Shown here: positions 15,744 through 23,200 of the stretch, piece after piece
Layout: each line of letters starts with the position of its first letter
Numbering within the stretch: the stretch's first letter is position 1
DNA from: a virus
Strand: one strand, 5' to 3'
IMG/VR virus record: IMGVR_UViG_3300036985_003209
Span: 1 to 36,004 of that record
Length of the DNA: 36,004 nt
Program-made: the position numbers and the translations under genes
Notes under the pieces: generated by a model
Told to the model about the DNA's origin: nothing
The model's input: only the letters and a program-made list of their open reading frames with translations
The model's database searches: none

Positions 15744-18008
15744 ATGGCAAATAGAAAGAATACGTTTTTACTTAAACGTTCAAATATTGCTGGTAAGATT
15801 CCATCATCTGGTGATTTACAATTAGGTGAATTAGCAATAAATACTAGTGATGTTATACTTTACGCATCTGGAACAACATCTGGTTCTATACTCCCTATAG
15901 GGTGGGATAGAGTAGCTAGAACTGGTGATACTATTAATGGTAATTTAACAATAAATGGTAATTTAAAAGCTAGTACAATATCAGCAACTACATATTATGG
16001 TTTACCTACTGATGTTTATATTAGCGGTGCTACTTATTCTGGTGGTACAGCTGTGTTTACTAACACAACTGGTGGTACATTTAGTGTGTCTGGGTTTAGT
16101 ACAGGTTCTAGCGGTACATCATTATATTGGTATGCTGAAAATACTACTCCACCAACAACAAGTCCTGTTTCGACAGGTATTGGTTCTATTGCATTGGGTG
16201 ATGGTGCTGAAGCGTTAGGTGATGATATGTTTGTTTATGGTACTAATGCTGGTTCTGGAGCAACAGGTGCTAGTTATTCTAATTTCATTGGACGAGAATC
16301 TGGTTATAATGCAACAGATGCTAATAACTCAAATTTCATGGGTGTACAAGCTGGTAGAGATGCAATAAATGCATATGGGTCGAACTTTATAGGTTATGCT
16401 GCTGGTTATGGTGCAACAAATGCTTTTGCTTCAAATTTCATTGGGCCAGGTGCTGGTTATAATGCAACAAAGGCCAGTTATTCTAATTTATTTGGATTTA
16501 ATGTTGGGGTAGAATTTACCAATAATAGTATAGGTTCAAATAATATTATTATTGGTTCAAATATTAGCTTACCATCTGGAGCAACAAATAGTATAAATAT
16601 CGGTGGAGTTTTATTCGGGACAGGAACTAATTCGATAATATCTGGTAACCCATTTACTGTAGCTAATTCAATAGGTAAAATAGGTATAAACGTTGTTACT
16701 CCAACAGAAGCTTTACATATATCAGGTAATACTTTAATTCAAGGTAATTTATCAGCAAATACACTTAATATAAGTACATTAGGTGGCGGTACTTCTATAG
16801 CTAATTTAGGTATTGATTCATTAGGGAATGTTGTGACTGGAACCATAGGTGGTGGTGGTACCTTTACTGGTGGAACAGTGACTGGTCCGACAACATTTAC
16901 AAATGGATTAACCGCTAATACAATAAGTGCAACAACTTTTTTCGGTGATGGTTCAAATTTAACTGGTATTTCAGTAGCAGCAGGGCAGTTTGTTACAAAT
17001 TGTAGAAACCAAAGTGGTTCTAATATGTATAGAGGTCAAATCGTATATATTGATGGTTCAACTGGTGATAAACCTACTATAAGATTAGCTCAAGCAAATA
17101 TTGAATCAACATCAGCAAGAGCGTTTGGTGTTTTGAAAAATAACATATTAAATAATTCAAATGGTGATGTAGTTATTATTGGTGAAATAACCAATTTAGA
17201 TACTAGAACAAACGCTACCAACCCATTTACAGTTGATACGTTGGTTGATGGTGATACAATATATTTATCACCAACAACAGCTGGTTATGTAACTAGAGTT
17301 AAACCTTCAGCACCAAATCATTTAGTTTATATTGGTAAAGTTATTAGAACTTCTCCAACACAAGGTTATATTGAATACCAAATCCAAAATGGGTATGAAT
17401 TAAATGAGATACACGATGTTAAAATAACTGGAATAACAAATGGTGATATTTTAATATATAATAGTGGGACCACACTTTGGGAGAATAGTAAAACCTTAAA
17501 TGGTAATTATAATATTAATGGTGTTTTATCCGCAACAACATTTTTTGGTAATGGTAGTAATCTTACTGGAATTAATTCGTTTACTGGAGGTACTGTATCT
17601 GGAGAAACTAATTTTACTTCTGGTGTTACAGCTAATACAGTTAATATAAGTACATTAGGTAGTGGCACTTCTATCGCTAATTTAGGAATTGATGTTAGTG
17701 GTAATGTTGTTGTTGGTAGTTCTGGTGGTTCAAATACTCCTAGACCGATTTCTACAGTTATTAGTAGCACAACATTATCTAACACAGACCAAATTGTAAT
17801 TGTTAATTCAGAAACAGATATTACAATCACACTCCCTCAAATTAGTGTTAATGGAAGGTTTATAACAATAAAAAATATAAATTCAGGTATTGAAACAATA
17901 TTACCTTATTCTAGTCAATTAATTGATGGAGACACGTCAGTTATAGTAGCTAGAAAAAATGTATCGTTAGATTTACAATCATATAATAACAATTGGTACG
18001 TGATTTAG
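15744..18008 (+). CDS. Large fibre protein with YadA-like head repeats (second MANR paralogue)
   Basis: This encodes 754 residues. The N-terminal MANRKNTFLLKRSN...LGELAINTSD is a virion-attachment domain shared with the preceding gene. Residues about 177-252 hold four roughly 20-residue repeats with SNFIG / SNFMG and AGYNAT / AGYGAT, the pattern of left-handed beta-roll heads in trimeric autotransporter adhesins. Two copies of a shaft unit (SATTFFGDGSNLTGI / SATTFFGNGSNLTGI, and LGGGTSIANLGIDSLGNVV / LGSGTSIANLGIDVSGNVV) flank a domain starting near residue 411 with QFVTNCRNQSG. The C-terminus (TLSNTDQIVIVN, ITITLPQ, RFITIKNINSG) resembles a fibre tip. Probable host-recognition fibre; the receptor is unknown. 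Confidence 0.7.
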   Translation: MANRKNTFLLKRSNIAGKIPSSGDLQLGELAINTSDVILYASGTTSGSILPIGWDRVARTGDTINGNLTINGNLKASTISATTYYGLPTDVYISGATYSGGTAVFTNTTGGTFSVSGFSTGSSGTSLYWYAENTTPPTTSPVSTGIGSIALGDGAEALGDDMFVYGTNAGSGATGASYSNFIGRESGYNATDANNSNFMGVQAGRDAINAYGSNFIGYAAGYGATNAFASNFIGPGAGYNATKASYSNLFGFNVGVEFTNNSIGSNNIIIGSNISLPSGATNSINIGGVLFGTGTNSIISGNPFTVANSIGKIGINVVTPTEALHISGNTLIQGNLSANTLNISTLGGGTSIANLGIDSLGNVVTGTIGGGGTFTGGTVTGPTTFTNGLTANTISATTFFGDGSNLTGISVAAGQFVTNCRNQSGSNMYRGQIVYIDGSTGDKPTIRLAQANIESTSARAFGVLKNNILNNSNGDVVIIGEITNLDTRTNATNPFTVDTLVDGDTIYLSPTTAGYVTRVKPSAPNHLVYIGKVIRTSPTQGYIEYQIQNGYELNEIHDVKITGITNGDILIYNSGTTLWENSKTLNGNYNINGVLSATTFFGNGSNLTGINSFTGGTVSGETNFTSGVTANTVNISTLGSGTSIANLGIDVSGNVVVGSSGGSNTPRPISTVISSTTLSNTDQIVIVNSETDITITLPQISVNGRFITIKNINSGIETILPYSSQLIDGDTSVIVARKNVSLDLQSYNNNWYVI

Positions 18009-18032
18009 TTTACAAATTTCACAGTTACCTTA

Positions 18033-18040
18033 TATTTATA
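18033..18040 (+). promoter_or_regulatory. Late-promoter-like octamer TATTTATA
   Basis: TATTTATA lies 16 bases before the ATG at 18057 in a 48-base intergenic gap, the same arrangement as before the neck candidate (13 bases) and the gene at 29269 (11 bases). Confidence 0.45.
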
Positions 18041-18056
18041 ATTAAATAAAAAAATT

Positions 18057-18431
18057 ATGTCATATATACCACCATCTGATTCATTAAATGTTTTAAACGA
18101 AAATGGAACAACAATAAACCCAGCAACTGATGAATCTATCTTATTGCTTAGGAGAATGGTTAAATTACTTGATTCTTTAGCTACTGTAGATGTTCAAAAT
18201 AGACAAAGAGTAACAATTGATGCTGCACCTGTTACTATTACGGTTTCGCAACCAACAGCAACTGCGTTAAACGTTACAGCAGTACAACCAACAGCAACAT
18301 TATTAAATGCGAATGTTAATACAGTGACTAATATCGCTGGTTATGGTGGTGTTGACCCAAGATATCAATTTATAGATGCCGCTAGAGTAGCGTATGCAAC
18401 TGGTATTAGAGCAAATTTAAAATTCACATAA
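18057..18431 (+). CDS. Small virion-associated protein with a Pro-Thr-Ala repeat
   Basis: This encodes 124 residues. An N-terminal helical segment (ESILLLRRMVKLLDSLA, about 28-44) is followed by VDVQNRQRVTID and an imperfect repeat (VSQPTATALNVTAVQPTATLL split over residues about 63-83). The C-terminus (GGVDPRYQFIDAARVAYATGI) is conserved-looking and helical. There is no signal peptide. It lies between two large surface proteins, 21 bases before the 955-residue protein, and may be its adaptor or a trimerising foot. Not recognised at family level. Confidence 0.5.
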   Translation: MSYIPPSDSLNVLNENGTTINPATDESILLLRRMVKLLDSLATVDVQNRQRVTIDAAPVTITVSQPTATALNVTAVQPTATLLNANVNTVTNIAGYGGVDPRYQFIDAARVAYATGIRANLKFT

Positions 18432-18452
18432 TAAAAATAAATAAGAAAAAAT

Positions 18453-21320
18453 ATGGCAGTTACAAATAACTTAGTCCCACAAGTAGACCTTCCAGTATGG
18501 GAATGGTTAAGATTCGCACCAGTAGCAACACAAGCGTTAAGTACTTTATGTGTTAGTGAAGAATCAGAAAATTCTAGATATATGTATTATTTATCAACAA
18601 CTTTTTGGAGATACGATACAAAAATGGATTCATGGCAACAATTACAAACACCAAATATCGCCCCGTCAGTAACCGCTACAATGAGATTTGCTAATTTCAA
18701 TGGGTATTCTGGTAATATTTTAGGTGCAACAAATACAACCTTAGAAATACCTAGTTTACAAGGTAATATTTTTAATGGTTATAAAATTAGAATTACATCT
18801 GGTGTAGGTGCTGGTCAAGAAGCAGTTATTACTGGTTCAACAGCTAATATAATTGGTGATACTGGTCTTGCTACATCAGCAACAGCTAACTTAATTACAG
18901 ATTCACTTAAAAGATGGGAAATAAATCAATGGATTGGTTATAGTGTACGTTTGGTTTATAACACTGGTCAATCTCAAATTAGAAAAGTACTTTACAATGA
19001 CGCTAATACTTTATATTTTTTTGATACCAACTACAATCAATTAGAGGTTTGGAATAATACACCATTCTCAATTGTAGCACCATATGCTGCTCCAGGTGTT
19101 GTGGCTGGTTCACAAACAACATATTATATTGAATCAACAATTGTTTCTTTAGATAGAACACTTTCAATTGTTCCAAATGATTCATCTTCATTTACAATTG
19201 AATCTGGTGGAATTTTCTTATTTTCATCACAAGCTGCTGCACCATGGTCGTCATTGCAATTTTATGATATTATTTCAGATACTTGGAATACAAAAACAGC
19301 ATTAGGTGGTTTAGTTCCAAGTGCTTTTTCTACTGATTTTACTATTGAGAGAACTGGTCAACATGGTGGTCTTTATTATTCAGCTCAAACGGTAACTTCA
19401 GCATCAACTAGAACAATTTATTTTTCTGGTGCTACTTACCCTGTAGGTGATTTAGAAAATAAAATGGTTAGAATTACATCTGGTCCAGGTGCTGGTGGTA
19501 GATATCGTATTGTTGGTAATACAACTAATACATTAGAAATAGCTAGAAGTTTTGACATTCAACCAGATATAACATCAAGATTCGAAATTTGGCCAAACAC
19601 TGCTGAAATTTATTTAATGGGAAATGCATCGGCTGCAATGTTTAAATATTCCGTACCTTATGATTATTGGTATCAAGGTCCAAATGTTGATTTTGGGCAA
19701 ACAATTAACGTTGGTGTTAGTTATTTTGGTCAAGAAGCATTTGCATTGGTTACAGGTGTAAGAAATACTGGTGGTATAACATCATTGGCAGCAACACCAA
19801 CAGCTGGTGGTACAGGTTACGCTGTGGGTGATTTATTTAATATAACAACTGGTGGTACTGTTGCTAAAGGTAGGGTAACTGCTGTTAGTGGTTCTGGTGT
19901 TGTAACATCTGTTTCATTATATTCGGCTGGGTTGACTTATACAACTGGTGCTGGTAAAGCAACTACGATTATTTCTGGTGGTGGTAATAATGGTTTGACT
20001 GTTAATATTTTATCTGTAGGTACTGTAGGAAGGATTACAACAGTACAAAACACTAATTTAGTTGTTGGTGATACAATAACTATTAGTGGATGTACTGAAT
20101 CAGCATGGAATACATCGTACCCTATTTTAGCTATTGATTCATTAACAACTTTTGATGTAGTATTAACAGCAACAGCTAGTGCTGTAGGTGCAAATGCACA
20201 ATCAACTACACTTATTGTTGATACAACTAAAGCTTGGAATGTTAATGAACATATTGGTAAAATAGTTACTCTAAATACTGCTGGTACAGCTCCAACAACT
20301 CAAGCTAGAAGGGTAATTTCGAACACATCGAATACGCTTACCGTAGCTACTTTAGGTACTGCCGCAGTAAATGGTACATCTAGATATTCAATAACACAAC
20401 CAGAAGCTTTTGGTTCAGCTCAATTAAATTTAATTGAAAATCAAAAAACAAATGGAAATGCAACTAGCGGTTCGTTAACTACTCTGGTTGATTCAAGTAA
20501 AAATTGGATAAATAACCAATTTGCTGGTGGTAGATTTAGAATAAATTCTGGTACAGGTGTTGGTCAAGAAGTTGCAATTGTTAGTAACACAAATAATACA
20601 CTTACTTATTTAACACAGACATTTATACCAGATGCATCAACAAATTATAAAATAATGGGTACTTATGGTTTATTAACAACAGCTACCAATACAACAAATG
20701 CTGTTTTAACTGATTCAACAAAAATTTGGTCTGTTAATAAATTTGCAGGTAAACGTGTTAGGATAACGTCAGGGGCTGGTTATGGTCAAGAATTATCGGT
20801 ATTAAGTAATACTGTTAATGCGTTAACTATGGTTGGGGTTTTTGCAGTAGCACCAGACACAACATCAACATACGTTATTTATGAAGTTCCACCTAGAGGT
20901 TTAGCGTCATCTATTTTATGGGCGTATGGTGGTTCTGATATAATAAATAAAGGTAGGTATATGTTTTCGCCTCGTGGTGGTGGTTCTAACTTATTTGATA
21001 GATATAATATAACTACAAATGTTTGGGATTTAGCTATTAATACAGCCCCACATACTGAAATTTTTACAACTGGTTCTATGTATTCTTATGATGGTAATGA
21101 TTCACTTATTATACATCGTGGTGATGCGGCTGCAACTATGAGAACTCTAGCATTAAATATAAATACGTTTCAAGTTGATATTATTGGAATGCCACCATAT
21201 AATCATGGTACACCTGTAATTGGTAATAGAATGGAAATTGTTACAACAGCTGATAATTTAAATTATCTATATGTAATGAGACATACTGGTCAAGAGATGT
21301 GGAGAACACTGTTATTTTAA
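18453..21320 (+). CDS. Large kelch-like and repeat-rich virion surface protein
   Basis: This encodes 955 residues. It combines kelch-like segments in which Tyr/Asp pairs precede a Trp (TFWRYDTKMDSWQQL, LQFYDIISDTWNTK, RYNITTNVWDL) with at least four copies of a 45-50-residue unit: an Asp-Ser/Thr-x-Lys-x-Trp start, a short linker ending in G, a strand such as KRVRITSGAGYGQE, then SNT.N.LT. Clear copies begin near residues 150, 590, 675 and 752, and partial copies (VRITSGPGAGGRY) lie elsewhere. The C-terminus (NYLYVMRHTGQEMW) is again propeller-like. Probably a tail-tip or head fibre exposed to the host surface; binding is inferred. It ends at a strong terminator. Confidence 0.6.
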   Translation: MAVTNNLVPQVDLPVWEWLRFAPVATQALSTLCVSEESENSRYMYYLSTTFWRYDTKMDSWQQLQTPNIAPSVTATMRFANFNGYSGNILGATNTTLEIPSLQGNIFNGYKIRITSGVGAGQEAVITGSTANIIGDTGLATSATANLITDSLKRWEINQWIGYSVRLVYNTGQSQIRKVLYNDANTLYFFDTNYNQLEVWNNTPFSIVAPYAAPGVVAGSQTTYYIESTIVSLDRTLSIVPNDSSSFTIESGGIFLFSSQAAAPWSSLQFYDIISDTWNTKTALGGLVPSAFSTDFTIERTGQHGGLYYSAQTVTSASTRTIYFSGATYPVGDLENKMVRITSGPGAGGRYRIVGNTTNTLEIARSFDIQPDITSRFEIWPNTAEIYLMGNASAAMFKYSVPYDYWYQGPNVDFGQTINVGVSYFGQEAFALVTGVRNTGGITSLAATPTAGGTGYAVGDLFNITTGGTVAKGRVTAVSGSGVVTSVSLYSAGLTYTTGAGKATTIISGGGNNGLTVNILSVGTVGRITTVQNTNLVVGDTITISGCTESAWNTSYPILAIDSLTTFDVVLTATASAVGANAQSTTLIVDTTKAWNVNEHIGKIVTLNTAGTAPTTQARRVISNTSNTLTVATLGTAAVNGTSRYSITQPEAFGSAQLNLIENQKTNGNATSGSLTTLVDSSKNWINNQFAGGRFRINSGTGVGQEVAIVSNTNNTLTYLTQTFIPDASTNYKIMGTYGLLTTATNTTNAVLTDSTKIWSVNKFAGKRVRITSGAGYGQELSVLSNTVNALTMVGVFAVAPDTTSTYVIYEVPPRGLASSILWAYGGSDIINKGRYMFSPRGGGSNLFDRYNITTNVWDLAINTAPHTEIFTTGSMYSYDGNDSLIIHRGDAAATMRTLALNINTFQVDIIGMPPYNHGTPVIGNRMEIVTTADNLNYLYVMRHTGQEMWRTLLF

Positions 21321-21333
21321 ATTAAATATTAAC

Positions 21334-21371
21334 AAAAAAAAACCATAATAAGATTATTATGGTTTTTTTTT
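21334..21371. terminator. Bidirectional-type intrinsic terminator
   Basis: A 17-bp perfect stem (21334-21350 with 21355-21371) has CCATAATA/TATTATGG at the tip, loop AGAT, and nine A and nine T at the base. It follows the 955-residue gene by 13 bases. Confidence 0.85.
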
Positions 21372-21403
21372 GTTTTTTTATATAACTTATTAAGATAATA
21401 AGA

Positions 21404-21411
21404 TATTTATA
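21404..21411 (+). promoter_or_regulatory. Late-promoter-like octamer TATTTATA
   Basis: TATTTATA lies 32 bases before the first gene of the membrane cassette and just downstream of a strong terminator, where a new transcript would be expected to start. Confidence 0.45.
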
Positions 21412-21443
21412 TAAGTAAATAATAAAAAATTAATTTAATATAA

Positions 21444-22109
21444 ATGGAAGTAATAGATATAACAACATTAACACAAAAATTAACACCTTTTTTAACATTT
21501 GCTGTGATAATATTGTATATATTTAAAGACACAATAAATGAGAAAATTAAAGATTGGAGACGAGTAAAAAAAATAATTGATTTAACTTCTCATGATGTAT
21601 TTCTTACAACTGAAAATGTAAGGACTATTATTAAAAGGATAGAATTCACAACAAAAGGAACCCCTGATGTTATGAAGACAAAAGTATTACACCATTTAAT
21701 TGACTTAAAAATAGATACTGTTAATAGAAAATTTAATGAATTATTAAATGATTCTAATATTGATAGTTGTAGTGGTCAAAGAATGAAATTTAAAGTTATG
21801 TCTTGTTTAACTGATGTAGTAAAAGAATACAATGACCAAGCATTTAAAGACTTTGTGTCTTGGGGAATAAGTGAAGCTGATGCAAAATTTGCTATTGACG
21901 CTTACGAGGACTTTAGAAAAGATATTGTAGATGCATTCCTTGAGAGACTAGAAAGTATTAGTACTAACGATGATTACAATACAAATTATGATAAAATGAG
22001 TAGCATACTTGAAGTGGTGGCTATTTCATTATATTTAATACCTAAAGACGCTAAGAATGCGTTTGACTTAATAAATGGAAAATTTAGTAAATATGGAAAA
22101 AATAATTGA
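21444..22109 (+). CDS. Membrane-anchored protein of unknown function (cassette gene 1)
   Basis: This encodes 221 residues with one hydrophobic segment near the N-terminus (residues about 14-28, LTPFLTFAVIILYIF) followed by Lys/Arg-rich sequence (KEKIKDWRRVKK is the local character), so the long C-terminal part probably faces the cytoplasm. That part is helical and charged, with no recognised catalytic motif. The gene overlaps the following 3-TM gene, and all three cassette genes share one transcript below the octamer at 21404. Possible roles include lysis control, membrane anchoring of phage processes or superinfection exclusion; the sequence does not decide among them. Confidence 0.6.
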   Translation: MEVIDITTLTQKLTPFLTFAVIILYIFKDTINEKIKDWRRVKKIIDLTSHDVFLTTENVRTIIKRIEFTTKGTPDVMKTKVLHHLIDLKIDTVNRKFNELLNDSNIDSCSGQRMKFKVMSCLTDVVKEYNDQAFKDFVSWGISEADAKFAIDAYEDFRKDIVDAFLERLESISTNDDYNTNYDKMSSILEVVAISLYLIPKDAKNAFDLINGKFSKYGKNN

Positions 22110-22380
22110 GTTAATAGTTGGTTTTTCATTCATAACTTCGGTACTTTACTTTTTGGATAGTTATGTTTTGAGAAAAAATAATACCGAAAATGAACTTCTA
22201 GGTAAATTATTATCTTTATGTTTTATATTAATAATTTCTGGTGTTGTGTGTAATTTATTAATATTTAACGATAGTAATGTTGATAATGCAATAATGAGCC
22301 GTTTAGTTAGTTTAATATGTTTTGTTTTTAGTATTTTACTTGGATATTATATTGGTAAAAATAGTTCTAATGATAAATGA
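22075..22380 (+). CDS. Small three-TM membrane protein (cassette gene 2; holin-like candidate)
   Basis: This encodes 101 residues with three hydrophobic stretches: about 10-28 (IELIVGFSFITSVLYFL), 43-63 (GKLLSLCFILIISGVVCNLL) and 77-96 (LVSLICFVFSILLGYYIG), and a short polar tail (KNSSNDK). Size and topology are compatible with a holin, but no holin family signature is visible. The start at 22075 overlaps gene 1 by 35 bases; Met7 at 22093 (MEKIIELIVG) would reduce the overlap to 17 bases and is an equally good start. Its TGA overlaps the next ATG (ATGA at 22377-22380), indicating translational coupling to the exported protein. Confidence 0.65.
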   Translation: MENLVNMEKIIELIVGFSFITSVLYFLDSYVLRKNNTENELLGKLLSLCFILIISGVVCNLLIFNDSNVDNAIMSRLVSLICFVFSILLGYYIGKNSSNDK

Positions 22381-22868
22381 AAAAGTTTATAATAATATTA
22401 CTATTTTTATTTTCAAATAATATTATAGGTCAAATTCATTTTGTTGATGAGGAGTATTTTATAATAAATATTGTTAATGACCCATATTCATCTTATAAAG
22501 AAAAAGGGTTGTATAATGGTTTTGAATTAGGTGTCGTTAGTTATGGAAAATTAATTAAAGCTGGTTTACATAATTTTCCAGTTTTAAATGGTGGTTGGTC
22601 ACGTTTAAATGGTACTTTTGCTTTTATAGTTGAACCAGATTATTTTTTAACAACTACAACTTTTTCTGGTGGTTTAAATTTAGGGTATATAAATAGAAGT
22701 AAATATTTATACCCTTATTATGGTTTTGAAATTGAAGCTGTTAAGCGATTTAATAATGTTGCGATAGGTTTTAGAAGTAATTTAGACCGAAGAACGGATT
22801 TTAAATATTGGGGTGGTGAACCAAAATGGAGATATAGCGGTCAGATTATAGTACAATTTAAATTCTAG
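22377..22868 (+). CDS. Exported beta-rich protein, candidate outer-membrane barrel (cassette gene 3)
   Basis: A 163-residue protein with a clear signal peptide: MKK, hydrophobic IIILLFLF, then NNIIGQ, with cleavage plausible before Gln19, a common +1 residue in Bacteroidota. No lipobox Cys is present. The mature part alternates aromatic and polar residues (YNGFELGVVSYG, FSGGLNLGYINR, YPYYGFEIEAVKRF, NVAIGFRSNLDRR, SGQIIVQFKF) and ends in Phe, the usual last residue of outer-membrane barrels recognised by BAM. It would form a small barrel of about 8 strands. Phage-coded surface proteins can block receptors or modify the host envelope; a lysis role is also possible. Its stop lies 3 bases from the stop of a convergent regulator gene. 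Confidence 0.65.
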   Translation: MKKFIIILLFLFSNNIIGQIHFVDEEYFIINIVNDPYSSYKEKGLYNGFELGVVSYGKLIKAGLHNFPVLNGGWSRLNGTFAFIVEPDYFLTTTTFSGGLNLGYINRSKYLYPYYGFEIEAVKRFNNVAIGFRSNLDRRTDFKYWGGEPKWRYSGQIIVQFKF

Positions 22869-22871
22869 ATT

Positions 22872-23030
22872 TTATAAATCATCACCATATAAATCTTTCT
22901 TAGGTGTACATTTTTCTTTTATTAATGATTCCACGTATTGAAACATCTTCAACCCATTATCCTCACAATATTTTTTCAATATTTTATGTGTTGTTGATGT
23001 AATCTTTAAATTTTTATCTCTTTTTACCAT
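22872..23030 (-). CDS. Ribbon-helix-helix (CopG/Arc-like) DNA-binding protein
   Basis: A short gene of 52 codons read on the minus strand from ATG at 23030 to TAA at 22872. The product fits the RHH pattern: a basic N-terminus and strand (MVKRDKNLKITS), helix 1 THKILKKYCEDNG, a turn LKM, and helix 2 FQYVESLIKEK, followed by a short tail. Such proteins dimerise and bind palindromic operators through the strand. A TATTTATT octamer lies 20 bases upstream on the minus strand (23058-23051). It is convergent with the membrane cassette and could regulate it or another phage operator; the target is unknown. Confidence 0.7.
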   Translation of the reverse strand: MVKRDKNLKITSTTHKILKKYCEDNGLKMFQYVESLIKEKCTPKKDLYGDDL

Positions 23031-23124
23031 AGTTATTTAACATTTATTTTAATAAATAGTTAATAAGTATGAAAAAAGTATGATAAAATTCACACTAAAA
23101 GAAATTTAACTTTTTTTTTACCAT

Positions 23125-23152
23125 TACTTTTGAGAAAAACTTAATATTTATA
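23125..23152 (+). promoter_or_regulatory. Promoter region of the tail sheath gene
   Basis: TACTTTTG (23125-23132) fits the TAnnTTTG box but has no convincing TTG element 19-21 bases upstream. TATTTATA (23145-23152) follows, 48 bases before the ATG. The latter matches the octamer found before other structural genes and is the better candidate for late transcription. The remainder of 23031-23200 shows no gene. Confidence 0.4.
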
Positions 23153-23200
23153 ATAAAGAAAACTATAAAGTAAATAACAAAAATAAAAAACAAACAAAAC

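Noticed and set aside
17507-17830. 107-codon minus-strand frame within the second fibre gene
   Set aside because: Antisense to the repeated fibre shaft; arises from Thr/Gly codon bias on the plus strand.
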